Source: Segniliparus rugosus ATCC BAA-974 (lineage in GTDB: Bacteria; Actinomycetota; Actinomycetes; Mycobacteriales; Mycobacteriaceae). Taken from it: 64,000 nucleotides of DNA. Each line of letters opens with the position of its first letter. The stretch's first letter is position 1. This document shows positions 43,823 to 52,342 of the stretch, one piece after another. Both the position numbers and the translations under genes were made by a program. The notes beneath the pieces were generated by a model. That model saw only the letters and a list, made by a program, of their open reading frames with translations, did not search any database and was not told the DNA's origin. The stretch covers positions 744,001 to 808,000 of the forward strand of contig NZ_KI391953.1 in assembly GCF_000185725.2 (NCBI RefSeq), written 5' to 3'.

Positions 43823-44812
43823 ATGCCTCCAAAACGGCCGCGCGGCGCGGTGTTCGGCGCGCTCGCCCTCGTGGCGCTTTCCGTCGCCGCGTGCGAGCAC
43901 GGAGGTGCGGGCTCGGCGAAGGCGCACGCGCCGAACATCGTGGCCTCCACGCAAGCATGGGGACTGGTCGCGAAGGCGATCGCGGGCGAGAAGATCCCCG
44001 TCTCGGTGATCGTCGGAGCTGGCAAAGACCCGCACGAGTACCAGTTGAGCTCGCGGGACGCGGCGGCGATCGGCAGCGCGAGCGACGTGGTGCTCAACGG
44101 CATGGGCTACGACGCGTTCATGGACAAGGCGCTCTCGGACGCGGGGGGCGCGCGCGCGATCAAGGCCGAGTCCGCGAAGATCGTCTCGAACGGCCTCGTG
44201 CCGAAGGGCCGCGCCGAGCTCGACAATCCGCACCTGTTCTTCAACTTCGCCGTGGTGGACGCGGTGGCGGGGGAACTTGCGGACCAGCTGGGGCGCGAGG
44301 ACTCCGCGAACAAGGACTTCTACCAGCAGAACCTCAAAGCGCTCCACGCGCAGCTGCACGTCTTCGCGGACCAGCTGCAGCTGCTCGCCGAGCGCCATCC
44401 CGCGCTTCGCGCGGTCCAGACCGAGTCGGTCGCCCAGTACCTCCTCTACTACCTCGCGGCAGAGGACGCCACGCCCCAGGGCTACCGAACGGCGGTGGCC
44501 AACGACTCGGACCCCTCGCTCGCCGACCAGGCCGCAGTGGTGGGCTTGCTCGGCTCGCGCGGGGCCGATTTGGTGGTCGACAACCCGCAGAACCCCAACA
44601 AATCCGCCGACGCAGTGCTCCGGGCCGCGAAAGCGGCGGGCGTGCCGACCGTCGGGGTCGGCGAGACCCCGTCCCCGGACCAGAAGACCTATGGCGACTG
44701 GCTCGCCAACGTGGTCGGGGGGTTCACCAGCGCCCTCGGCGGCCCCGCTTTGCCTCCTGACTACCGCCACGACGAGCACGGCGACGATCGCAGCAATGCC
44801 GGCCCGCGCTGA
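43823..44812 (+). CDS. znuA: Zinc ABC transporter substrate-binding lipoprotein
   Basis: A 329-residue cluster A-I binding protein. The signal sequence ends in lipobox SVAAC, so it is membrane-anchored. Metal-binding positions are His in GAGKDPHEYQLSSRDAAAI, His in LDNPHLFFNF, and a Glu/Asp site in the C-lobe. The tail after residue 310 is His/Asp-rich (YRHDEHGDD). The ATG at 43823 is preceded by AAAGGGACGAG. Zinc rather than manganese is inferred from the Zur box. Its end overlaps znuC by 17 bases. Confidence 0.88.
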   Translation: MPPKRPRGAVFGALALVALSVAACEHGGAGSAKAHAPNIVASTQAWGLVAKAIAGEKIPVSVIVGAGKDPHEYQLSSRDAAAIGSASDVVLNGMGYDAFMDKALSDAGGARAIKAESAKIVSNGLVPKGRAELDNPHLFFNFAVVDAVAGELADQLGREDSANKDFYQQNLKALHAQLHVFADQLQLLAERHPALRAVQTESVAQYLLYYLAAEDATPQGYRTAVANDSDPSLADQAAVVGLLGSRGADLVVDNPQNPNKSADAVLRAAKAAGVPTVGVGETPSPDQKTYGDWLANVVGGFTSALGGPALPPDYRHDEHGDDRSNAGPR

Positions 44813-45590
44813 CGGCGCGGCGTTGCGGCTGGTGGGCGCGACGCTGCGAGCCGGAGGGCGCACGCTGGTGGAAAAGCTCGACCTCGACCTCGCCCCCGGC
44901 GAATTCCTCGCCGTCCTCGGCCCCAACGGCGCGGGGAAGTCCACGCTCGCCCAAGCGGCGCTCGGGCTGCGGGCGCTCGACGAGGGGAGCGCCACCATCT
45001 TCGGCCAACCGCCCGCCGAAGCCCGAAGCCGGCTCGGCTACTTCGCGCAACGCGCGGGGCTGGACCGCACGACCGCGTTGCGCGGCGCCGACTTCGTCGG
45101 CCTCGGCTACGACGGCCACCGCTTCGGCCCGGGCCTGCTGCGCGCCGCGCGCAGGAAGGCCGAGGTGGCGCAGACGCTCGCCAGGCTCGGCGCGGCCCAA
45201 TTCGCAAACCGTCCGGTCGGGGCGCTGTCCGGCGGCGAGTTCGCCCGGCTGCGGCTCGCCCAAGTCCTGATCAACGATCCGAAGCTGCTCATCTGCGACG
45301 AGCCGTTGGTGAGCCTGGACCTCGCGAGCCAGGCGCTGGTGGTCGAGCAGATCGTGGCCCAGCAGAAAGAGCGCGGCGCGGCGGTCGTCTTCATCACCCA
45401 CGAGCTCAACCCGGTGCTCGCGCATGTGGACCGGGTGCTGTATTTGGCGGGCGGCGGGTACCGGCTGGGGCCGGTGGACGACGTGATGACCGCCGAGTCG
45501 CTCTCCGCGCTCTACGGAGCGCCCATCGACGTGCTCCGCGTGCGGGGCAAGCTGGTCGTGGTCGGCGCTCTCGAAGAGGGCCACAGGTGA
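44796..45590 (+). CDS. znuC: Zinc ABC transporter ATP-binding protein
   Basis: A 264-residue ABC ATPase: Walker A GPNGAGKST (about 42-50), signature LSGGEFARLRLAQVL, Walker B LLICDEPLVSLDL and the switch His in FITHELNPVL. It powers import through ZnuB. The ATG at 44796 lies inside the end of znuA, and the stop overlaps znuB (GTGA), so the three are translated as one operon. Confidence 0.92.
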   Translation: MPARADGAALRLVGATLRAGGRTLVEKLDLDLAPGEFLAVLGPNGAGKSTLAQAALGLRALDEGSATIFGQPPAEARSRLGYFAQRAGLDRTTALRGADFVGLGYDGHRFGPGLLRAARRKAEVAQTLARLGAAQFANRPVGALSGGEFARLRLAQVLINDPKLLICDEPLVSLDLASQALVVEQIVAQQKERGAAVVFITHELNPVLAHVDRVLYLAGGGYRLGPVDDVMTAESLSALYGAPIDVLRVRGKLVVVGALEEGHR

Positions 45591-46432
45591 ACACGGCGAG
45601 CTTCTTCGACTGGGGGCTGACCGCCGCGCTGCTCGATTACGATCCGACGCGGCGCGCGGTGCTCGCCGCCGCGATCCTCGGGCTGCTCTCCGCCGCGCTC
45701 GGCCCGTTCATCGTGCAGCGGCGGATGAGCTTCGCGGTGCACGCGACCAGCGAGCTCGCCGTGACCGGGGCGGCACTGGCGCTGTTCTTGGGGGTCTCGG
45801 TGCGCGCGGGCTCGATGCTCGGGGCGCTCGCGGCGGGGCTGGTCTTCGGCGTTCTGGGCTTGCGGGCGGCGGACAGGGATATCGCGTACGGCGTGGTGCT
45901 CTCTTTCGGCCTCGGCTTGTCGGTGCTGCTCTTGAACCTGCGCGAGGGCGCGGCCACGAACTTGTCCGCGCTCCTGACCGGCGGGCTCGCGAACGTCGGC
46001 GAAGACGACGTGTGGCTGATGGCTGCGACGGCGGCCGTGGCGTGCCTCGCGGTCGCCTGGTGCGGACGGCCCCTGTGGTTCGCCAGCGTGGACCCCGGCT
46101 CGGCGGCGGCGAAAGGAGTCCCGACCCGTTCGCTCGCCGTGGGGTTCACCGTGCTTGTGGCCGCGGCCGCCGCTATCGGCATGCAGGTGGTCGGCGCGCT
46201 CTTGGTGCTCGCGCTCATGGTCGCCCCCGCGGCCGCCTCGGTCCGTCTGACCTCGTCGCCTCGGCTGAGGGCCGCGCTGACCTTCCTCTTCGCGCAGACC
46301 GCGGCAGTGGGCGGGGTGCTGCTCTCGTTGGCCCCGGCGTGGCCGCCGTCCGCGCTCATCACGACCATCTGCTTCCTGCTGTACGTGGTCGCGCGGGCGG
46401 TCGATCATTTCCGCCGACGCGCTGATCGTTGA
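45587..46432 (+). CDS. znuB: Zinc ABC transporter permease
   Basis: A 281-residue membrane protein of the ABC-3 family with about eight helices; AILGLLSAALGPFIVQRRMSFAVHATSELAVTGAAL near the start and MQVVGALLVLALMVAPAAAS near the end are the typical family blocks. It forms the channel for zinc with ZnuC. The GTG start overlaps the znuC stop. A lipoprotein gene follows directly. Confidence 0.92.
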   Translation: MNTASFFDWGLTAALLDYDPTRRAVLAAAILGLLSAALGPFIVQRRMSFAVHATSELAVTGAALALFLGVSVRAGSMLGALAAGLVFGVLGLRAADRDIAYGVVLSFGLGLSVLLLNLREGAATNLSALLTGGLANVGEDDVWLMAATAAVACLAVAWCGRPLWFASVDPGSAAAKGVPTRSLAVGFTVLVAAAAAIGMQVVGALLVLALMVAPAAASVRLTSSPRLRAALTFLFAQTAAVGGVLLSLAPAWPPSALITTICFLLYVVARAVDHFRRRADR

Positions 46433-46470
46433 AAATCGTCGTCGGGGCGGGGGCTGATACGGTTGAGCAG

Positions 46471-47211
46471 ATGAGGAGAGCCGGAGCATCCGCCAGAACA
46501 GGCGGTGCGATGTTGGGAGCTTTCGCGCTCCTCCTCGGCGCGGCGGGATGCTCGCTGTTCGGAGGGTCGGAGCGGTTCAGCTCGCTGCCCGAGACCTGCT
46601 TCTCCGGCGTGGAGGCTGTCGTGGACGCGGCGCTGGGGCCGCTCGCCGCGCAGGAGAGCAAGGACGAGATATCGCCCGAGGACGCCGCCCTTGCCCGGCC
46701 CTCTGACTCGACGAAGTCCTGCGCGCGCTCGTTCACCGACCCTGTCAATCGCAAGGACTGGAAGCAAGGGGAGCCGAATTTCCGCAGGGTTCTCCTCGAA
46801 TACGACCTCTACCAGGGCGGCTTCCTCTCCAACGGGGTCGACGAGGCGAAGCGGGAGTTCAAACCGGCGTTGATCGACGCGAAGCGGCTGATACCCGAAC
46901 CGGGGATCGGGGACGAGGCAGTCGGCTGGTGGGACTACTCGCAGCGCCAGGGGGCGACCTGGCAGATCAGCCTGCGCGTGTCCAACATGCGGGTTTTGGT
47001 CCGAGTGGCGGGCGCGGACTATCTCAGCGACTACACGGTGGACCGCCAGTTCTCGGCGAGGCTCGACTACGACTCGCAGCGGCTGAAGGACGAGCTGCGC
47101 CGCGAGGCGCAGCTCATCGCCAAGGCCGTGGTGCGGCAATTGCTGCACCAACCTGCGCCGAGCTCGGCTCTTGCCGTTGGGAAAAGTAATTATTACGGTC
47201 GGGATACGTAG
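46471..47211 (+). CDS. Predicted lipoprotein, paralogue of the ESX-cassette lipoprotein
   Basis: A 246-residue protein with signal and lipobox GAAGC (cysteine near residue 27). The mature part contains SLPETCFSGVEAVVDAALG and PGIGDEAVGWWDYSQRQG, both shared with the lipoprotein at 16,685. It follows znuB by 38 bases and may be part of the zinc operon. The frame is open to a TTG at 46429 overlapping the znuB stop; the ATG gives a better signal peptide. Confidence 0.68.
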   Translation: MRRAGASARTGGAMLGAFALLLGAAGCSLFGGSERFSSLPETCFSGVEAVVDAALGPLAAQESKDEISPEDAALARPSDSTKSCARSFTDPVNRKDWKQGEPNFRRVLLEYDLYQGGFLSNGVDEAKREFKPALIDAKRLIPEPGIGDEAVGWWDYSQRQGATWQISLRVSNMRVLVRVAGADYLSDYTVDRQFSARLDYDSQRLKDELRREAQLIAKAVVRQLLHQPAPSSALAVGKSNYYGRDT

Positions 47212-47248
47212 CTGGCGATCTTGGATCGCGTCACGTTACTATCCAGTT

Positions 47249-47548
47249 ATGATGTTCCGTCGACCGGTTGTGGCGCTGCTCGTCCTCATGCCAGCAATGG
47301 CTGCGGTCGGCTGCGGCTCCCATACCGCCTCGCTCGACGGGAAGAACACCGAGCCTCGCGCCGCCCTCATGACCGAGCCGGGCGGCTCCGGCCACAACGG
47401 TTCGGGCGACGGCTCCGGCCACGACGGTTCGGGCGGCACTTCCGGCGGCCACGACGGTTCGGGCGGCGGATCGGGAGGCACTTCCGGCGGCCACGACGGA
47501 TCGGGCGGCGGATCGCATGGGATCTCCTGGCCCGTGGACGGCAGATAA
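47249..47548 (+). CDS. Small His/Gly/Asp-rich lipoprotein
   Basis: A 99-residue lipoprotein: signal ending in MAAVGC, then from about residue 46 almost only Gly, Ser, His and Asp in repeats such as GGHDGSGGGS and SGHDGSGG. Five His-Asp/Asn-Gly units suggest low-affinity binding of zinc or other metals at the cell surface. It lies right after the zinc-uptake genes. The first of two adjacent ATGs is at 47249. Function is inferred from composition and position only. Confidence 0.6.
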   Translation: MMFRRPVVALLVLMPAMAAVGCGSHTASLDGKNTEPRAALMTEPGGSGHNGSGDGSGHDGSGGTSGGHDGSGGGSGGTSGGHDGSGGGSHGISWPVDGR

Positions 47549-47593
47549 GGGCGAGGCTCCCGGCTGTCCGCCGCGACGCGCGGGACAGGAGCT

Positions 47594-48319
47594 TTGGACA
47601 TCGCAGTGGTTGACCTGAACGCAGATCTGGGGGAGTCTTTCGGCGCTTGGCGCCTTGGCGACGATCTCGCCATGCTCGAGGTCGTGACCAGCGCGAATAT
47701 CGCATGCGGATTCCACGCCGGGGATCCGGCGACGTTGTGGGAGACCTGTGCTGCCGCAGCGCGCGCCGGGGTCGTGGTCGGAGCCCAGGTGAGCTACCCC
47801 GACCTTCTGGGCTTCGGGCGCCGGTTCATCGACATCGCCCCGAACGACCTCGCCGCGGCTGTCGTCTATCAGATCGGCGCGCTCGACGCCATCGCCCGAT
47901 GCGTCGGGAGCCGAGTGCGCTACGTCAAGGCGCATGGCGCGCTGTACCACGCGCTCACCGAGCACGAAGCCCAGGCCGAGGCGTTCGCCGAGGCCGTGGC
48001 TGATTTTGACGCCAGACTGCCGGTCTTGCACTACGGCGGGGCGATCACCGCCAAGGCAGAGGCGCGCGGATTGCGGCTCGTCGCCGAGGCGTACGCCGAC
48101 CGCGCGTACACGCCGCAAGGGAGATTGGTCCCCCGAGGGGAGCCCGGCGCGGTGCTGGCCGACCCCGCCGCCGTCGGCGAACAGGCCGCCCGGCTCGCGC
48201 GCGGGGGGAAGGCCGAGTCGATCTGCGTCCACGGCGACACCCCCGGCGCGGTGGCCGCCGCGCGCGCCGTCCGAAAAGCCTTGGCCGAGGCTGAGGTCGA
48301 AGTCCGCCCGTTCCTCTAG
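47594..48319 (+). CDS. pxpA: 5-oxoprolinase subunit A (LamB/YcsF family)
   Basis: A 241-residue PxpA protein: VDLNADLGESFGAWRLGDD, SANIACGFHAGDPATLWETC, GAQVSYPDLLGFGRRFIDI, VKAHGALYH and SICVHGDTPGAV are all family signatures with conserved Asp/His residues. With PxpB and PxpC it hydrolyses 5-oxoproline to glutamate using ATP. Its partners lie at 22.9-24.4 kb, an unusual split. The start may be TTG at 47594 (after AGGAG) or GTG at 47606. Confidence 0.9.
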   Translation: MDIAVVDLNADLGESFGAWRLGDDLAMLEVVTSANIACGFHAGDPATLWETCAAAARAGVVVGAQVSYPDLLGFGRRFIDIAPNDLAAAVVYQIGALDAIARCVGSRVRYVKAHGALYHALTEHEAQAEAFAEAVADFDARLPVLHYGGAITAKAEARGLRLVAEAYADRAYTPQGRLVPRGEPGAVLADPAAVGEQAARLARGGKAESICVHGDTPGAVAAARAVRKALAEAEVEVRPFL

Positions 48320-48337
48320 CCCTCCCGCCCCGGAGCG

Positions 48338-49306
48338 CTACTCGCGGGGGCGGCCAGGTGGCGCAATCGGCACCGAGGTGCTTCGGGTCGGCTTCGGCGG
48401 GGGAACCGGCTTCGCCCCGTCGACCAGCAGGCTGCCTTTGACGCTGCCCCCCAAGACCGCGAACCCCTGGTCGTTGTGTTTGGCCAAGAAGCACACGGCC
48501 TTGCGGCTGCCGACGAGCCAGCTCTGCGGTTTGAGGATCGTCCAGTTCACGTCCAGCGTCGTGTCCCGCAGGTGGTCGGCGTTGCCGAGATAGGATTCCG
48601 CGGCTTTTTCGCAGAGGTCTTTGAGCTTGTCGTTCTGTTCGTCCTCGCTCGGCGGATTCGCGTCGGCGCGGCCGGGGAACTGCGCGGCGAGGTCCGCCTG
48701 CCCGACGATTTCGAAGGCGTGGGGCTGGCTGCAGTCCACCGGGTCGGTTGGCATGTTGCGCTCGGCCCCGACGCACACGCCGGTGTCGTAGGTGAGGGAT
48801 TGGTCCTGATCGGCCACCTTGCCGGTGAAGACGAGCAGTTTGTGGCTGCCGCCGGGCATTTCGAGGCCGCACCGGAGGACATGCTCGCCGCGCGCCCACG
48901 CTTTCTCGCCGGATAGCAGCGAGCCGACTTTGAATCGGCCGAGGGAGTCGAGGCGCTCGCCGAGATACGCGGAGACGGCGGGCTCGCAGAGCTGCTGGTT
49001 CCAGGCCGCGATGCGTTTTTGGTCGGGGTAGGCCGAGGAGGTGAACGCCGAGCCGGGGTAGTCGTTGAGGTTGATGCTCGCCGCGAGCTCGAAGACGTGT
49101 TCGTGCTTGCAGTCCACGACGGCTCCAGGCCGCCCGGAGGGCCCAGCTGCGAAACAAGCGCCAGGCGAATCGGCGCGCTCGGCCTCCGCCTGTTTGCTCT
49201 GCACGAGGTCGGGGACGTATTCGCGGGCCGCAGGGCTCGCCCCCGCCGCGGCGATTGCCAGGGAGCCGAACCCAACTCCCGCGATCACCGCGCGCAACGC
49301 CAGCAC
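48338..49306 (-). CDS. Septum-formation family protein (two repeats), exported
   Basis: About 322 residues with an N-terminal hydrophobic anchor (RAVIAGVGFGSLAIAAAGAS). Two modules follow, each with a cysteine pair and a HVFEL/HAFEI block: CFAAGPSGRPGAVVDCKHEHVFELAAS and CVGAERNMPTDPVDCSQPHAFEIVGQADL. These match the 'Septum_form' domain of actinobacteria. The C-terminus is Pro-rich. The GTG at 49306 is only one option; the frame continues to 49408 over the neighbouring start. Confidence 0.7.
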   Translation of the reverse strand: MLALRAVIAGVGFGSLAIAAAGASPAAREYVPDLVQSKQAEAERADSPGACFAAGPSGRPGAVVDCKHEHVFELAASINLNDYPGSAFTSSAYPDQKRIAAWNQQLCEPAVSAYLGERLDSLGRFKVGSLLSGEKAWARGEHVLRCGLEMPGGSHKLLVFTGKVADQDQSLTYDTGVCVGAERNMPTDPVDCSQPHAFEIVGQADLAAQFPGRADANPPSEDEQNDKLKDLCEKAAESYLGNADHLRDTTLDVNWTILKPQSWLVGSRKAVCFLAKHNDQGFAVLGGSVKGSLLVDGAKPVPPPKPTRSTSVPIAPPGRPRE

Positions 49307-49364
49307 GCCCTCATGATACCGCCTCCTGTGGCCGCTTTCAGCCAGAACGGCTAGGCTGGGCGGC

Positions 49365-50171
49365 ATGGAAATCCTGTACGGAACGGTGAACACCGCCGCG
49401 CGGCTCATGTGGCTCTATCAGGGCTTGCAGCTCAAGATCGTCGGAGTCGGCAATATGCCAGCGAAGGGCGGCGCGGTCGTGGCCACAAACCACACGGGGT
49501 ACCTCGATATTCCGTTCGCGGGCCTGACCTCGTTCCTGCACAAACGGAACATGCGGTTCATGTACAAGACCGAGATGCGGGAGAATCCCTTGGTCAAATG
49601 GTCCTTCGACCGGATGCGCCACATCCCGGTCGACCGGGACTACGGCAAGGAGAGCTACGACCAGGCCGTCCAGATGCTCAAAGAAGGCGAGCTGGTCGCC
49701 GTGTACCCGGAGACCACGATCTCGCGCAGCTTCGAATTGCGCGAGTTCAAGTCCGGCTCCGCGCGCATGGCCATCGACGCGCAGGTGCCGATTGTGCCGG
49801 TCATCGTGTGGGGCTCGCAGCGGATCATCACCAAGGGGCATCCGAAGGCGATGGGCCGCACCAAGATTCCGATCTGGATCGAGGTCGCCGACCCTATCGC
49901 GCCGGATCTGCCCGCCGACGAGCTTATGGTGAAGCTGCGCGAGAGCATGCAGAGCAAGCTCTACGAGGTCCAAGACAAATACGCGGAGAAGTTCGGGCCT
50001 TACCCGCCCGGCGCGTTCTGGGTGCCAAAGCGGCTCGGCGGCGGCGCGCCGAGCCTGGAGGAGGCGAACGCGTTGGACGAGGCGGAAGCCGAGGCCAAGC
50101 GGGCCAAGCGCGCGGCGGCTCGTGCCGCCTCGGAGGCCGCCCAGTCCAAAACCGGCGGGAAGAAGCATTAG
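49365..50171 (+). CDS. 1-acyl-sn-glycerol-3-phosphate acyltransferase (PlsC family)
   Basis: A 268-residue acyltransferase of phospholipid or triacylglycerol synthesis. Motif I is NHTGYLDIPFAG (N-H-x4-D catalytic pair), motif II FDRMRHIPVDRD, motif III VYPETTISRSFELREFKSGSARMA and motif IV VPIVPVIVWGS. The C-terminal 40 residues are Ala/Lys-rich. It is followed four bases later by a HAD phosphatase, as in the M. tuberculosis Rv3813c-Rv3816c region (from memory). Confidence 0.92.
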   Translation: MEILYGTVNTAARLMWLYQGLQLKIVGVGNMPAKGGAVVATNHTGYLDIPFAGLTSFLHKRNMRFMYKTEMRENPLVKWSFDRMRHIPVDRDYGKESYDQAVQMLKEGELVAVYPETTISRSFELREFKSGSARMAIDAQVPIVPVIVWGSQRIITKGHPKAMGRTKIPIWIEVADPIAPDLPADELMVKLRESMQSKLYEVQDKYAEKFGPYPPGAFWVPKRLGGGAPSLEEANALDEAEAEAKRAKRAAARAASEAAQSKTGGKKH

Positions 50172-50175
50172 CGGC

Positions 50176-51048
50176 ATGCCAGCGCGCCATTCCCACGAGC
50201 ATCCGCACCACCAGCCACGAGAAAGCGCAGACGCGCCGTACGGCCACCCGCCGAAGCTGATCGTCACCGACGTCGATGGCACTTTGCTCGACGAGAACGA
50301 GCAAGTCGCGCCGCGCACCCGCAAAGCGATCAGTTCGGCCGTCGCGTCCGGCGCGCATTTCGTCCTCGCCTCCGGCCGGGGCGTGCGCAGCTTGATGCGC
50401 GTCGTCCGACAGCTCGAACAACCGCCCATGACGATCTGCGCGAACGGCTCGATCACCTTCGATTCGGCGAACGACGTGGTGTTGCAGGCCAAAGAGTTCG
50501 AAATCGCGGCGCTGCGCCGTCTCGCGGAGGCGACCAAACGGGTGCTGCCGGGGGCGGAATTCGCCGTGGAACGAGTGGACCACGGGACCGACCCGCTCGC
50601 CTACGTGAGCACGCCAGGATACGTGCACGCGTGGGTGACCTCGGATTACGTCCCCGTGTCGGAAGAGGAGCTGCTCTCGAAGCCCGCGGTGAAGTTTTTG
50701 ATCAGGGCAGTCGGCCAATCCTCGGACAGCATGGCGCAGGCGATCGGGCCGGAGGTGGGAGGTTTCGCAGAGGTCAGCTTCTCGACTCCCGCTGGCCTCT
50801 TGGAGATCGGCCCGCCGGGCGTGAGCAAAGGCGCCGCCATCGCGGAACTCGCCGCCATGTTCGGAGTCGAGGCGGAAGACGCCATCGCCTTCGGCGACAT
50901 GCCAAACGACATCACCATGCTGCGCTGGGCGGGCCGCTCGGTGGCCATGGCCAACGCGCACCCGCTCGTGTTGGCGACCGCGTCCGAGACCACCGCGCCG
51001 CACACCGAAGAAGGTGTGGCGCGGGTTCTGGAGCGCTGGTTCTTGTAA
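50176..51048 (+). CDS. HAD-family (Cof-type) phosphatase
   Basis: A 290-residue HAD hydrolase. A His-rich leader (HSHEHPHH) precedes LIVTDVDGTLLDENEQ with the nucleophile Asp; GAHFVLASGRG is motif II, the Cof cap is in the middle, PPGVSKGAAIAELA has the motif III Lys and AIAFGDMPNDITMLRWAG is motif IV. It removes phosphate from sugar phosphates or cofactors; pairing with PlsC suggests a lipid-linked role, but this is inferred. ATG at 50176. Confidence 0.9.
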   Translation: MPARHSHEHPHHQPRESADAPYGHPPKLIVTDVDGTLLDENEQVAPRTRKAISSAVASGAHFVLASGRGVRSLMRVVRQLEQPPMTICANGSITFDSANDVVLQAKEFEIAALRRLAEATKRVLPGAEFAVERVDHGTDPLAYVSTPGYVHAWVTSDYVPVSEEELLSKPAVKFLIRAVGQSSDSMAQAIGPEVGGFAEVSFSTPAGLLEIGPPGVSKGAAIAELAAMFGVEAEDAIAFGDMPNDITMLRWAGRSVAMANAHPLVLATASETTAPHTEEGVARVLERWFL

Positions 51049-51187
51049 TCTTGCGGTCCATCCACGCGGGGCTCCCCCGTGGGCTTTGTGTTCGCCGTCT
51101 TGGGCCTTGCCGCGTTGGTTCGGCGGGGCCGTGGGGTGTGACGAGGCGGGTCAACCGTTAGCAAGACGAAAGGGATATCATCAAGGG

Positions 51188-51637
51188 ATGAGGAAGCTTC
51201 CCACGAGAATCACTGTTTCACTTGCCGCGGCGGCCGCCGGGGCAGCCTTGGCGACCGCTCCGACGGCGGCGGCCGAGCCGAGCGTCCACCAGATCGTCTT
51301 CCGAGTCTTCGGCGCGCAAAGCGCGAGCCTCGTTTTCGGCCCGCAGCCGGGGAGCCTGATCAACGTCACGTACAAGACGCAGAGCACGGCGGTGAACACG
51401 AAGCTCGTCCCCGTGCCCTGGAACCTCAGCTTCCAGGCACGAGGAGACGAGCGCGCGCTCGCGCGTACGCTCGACCTCTCGGCGGCCCTCCCCGAATCGC
51501 AGCCGGACGGCCAGTTCACGTGCGAGATCTCGGTGGACGGACAGGTGCAGACGCATGTGGAGGGCGACCTTTCCGACGGCTTGCACTGCGCTCTCGGCGT
51601 TTCTGGCGACGACGGCTCAGACGGGGACGAGGACTGA
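51188..51637 (+). CDS. Secreted MmpS-like domain protein
   Basis: A 149-residue exported protein with a classical signal peptide (VSLAAAAAGAALATAPTAAA-EPS). The mature part has VHQIVFRVFGAQSASLVFG, LVPVPWNLSFQARGD and QFTCEISVDGQVQTHVEG...LHCALGV, the strand order of the MmpS C-terminal domain, with two cysteines that could pair. MmpS proteins help MmpL exporters; no MmpL gene is nearby and there is no membrane anchor. ATG at 51188, after AAGGG. Confidence 0.65.
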   Translation: MRKLPTRITVSLAAAAAGAALATAPTAAAEPSVHQIVFRVFGAQSASLVFGPQPGSLINVTYKTQSTAVNTKLVPVPWNLSFQARGDERALARTLDLSAALPESQPDGQFTCEISVDGQVQTHVEGDLSDGLHCALGVSGDDGSDGDED

Positions 51638-51703
51638 CGGTCCCGTCCTGGCGCGCTTCATCGCATCGCCCGAGCCCTCGCCCCGCCGTGCGAGAGACAA
51701 AAG

Positions 51704-51736
51704 AAAAGAGCCCCTGCGCTGCGCAGGGGCTCTTTT
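51704..51736. terminator. Bidirectional intrinsic terminator
   Basis: AAAAGAGCCCCTGCG pairs with CGCAGGGGCTCTTTT around a CTG-type loop, flanked by A-run on the left and T-run on the right. It lies between the convergent MmpS-like gene and whiB1 and can end transcripts from both sides. Confidence 0.9.
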
Positions 51737-51751
51737 TTCTCGTCCTGATGC

Positions 51752-52006
51752 TTAGACGACCGTGCGGGCGCGGGCGCGCGCGTTGCGCCGCTTGAGAGCA
51801 CGCCGCTCGTCTTCGCTCAAACCTCCCCAAATGCCGGAGTCCTGTCCGGAGGCCAACGCCCAAGAAAGGCACTCGGCGCTCACCGGGCAACGCTGGCAGA
51901 CCACTTTGGCTCGCTTGATCTGCTCAAGCGCGGGGCCGCTGTTGCCGACTGGAAAGAACAGCTCCGGATCTTCGTCCCGACACACGGCCTGATGGCGCCA
52001 ATCCAT
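51752..52006 (-). CDS. whiB1: WhiB-family iron-sulfur regulator (WhiB1)
   Basis: An 84-residue Wbl protein. The four [4Fe-4S] cysteines are Cys9, Cys37, Cys40 and Cys46 (C...CQRC...C), followed by the sigma-contact GIWGGLSEDER loop and an Arg-rich DNA-binding tail (ALKRRNARARAR). Length and spacing equal mycobacterial WhiB1, an essential NO-sensitive regulator. The ATG at 52006 has GAGGAG upstream; an intrinsic terminator follows the gene. Confidence 0.93.
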   Translation of the reverse strand: MDWRHQAVCRDEDPELFFPVGNSGPALEQIKRAKVVCQRCPVSAECLSWALASGQDSGIWGGLSEDERRALKRRNARARARTVV

Positions 52007-52342
52007 TCTTTGCTCCTCGTCAATCTTTGTTCTTGTCAGTGCGGCCGTTCTCGACCGCATCGTCCCAGTGGTGGTTAGGTGTCCACGAAAAACCTGCCGC
52101 ACACAGCCCGTCCCGTACGCATGCGAATGTAACCCGCAGTTCATACTTCGTGGCCTAATGTTTCCGCAGTGTTGCCATTGGTATGGTCGCACAATCCTGA
52201 CGGAAGTCAAGTGCTTGGGAGTAGGAAGTGTCCTTTGTCACCTTCTCGCTTCTCTGGCAGCTCAGCGCAGTTCCTGCGCCTATTCCTACCAGTTGTACTC
52301 CAAATTTTCCCAGCCTGCACGGGAAAATGAAATCTGGGCGGC
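52007..52342. promoter_or_regulatory. Long upstream region of whiB1
   Basis: No gene is seen in these 336 bases. Read toward whiB1, a TACATT hexamer (about 52132-52137) could be a -10 element, leaving a leader of about 120 bases. The region is less GC-rich than the flanking genes. The other neighbour ends here, so the space serves mainly whiB1. No CRP-type site could be confirmed by eye. Confidence 0.4.
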
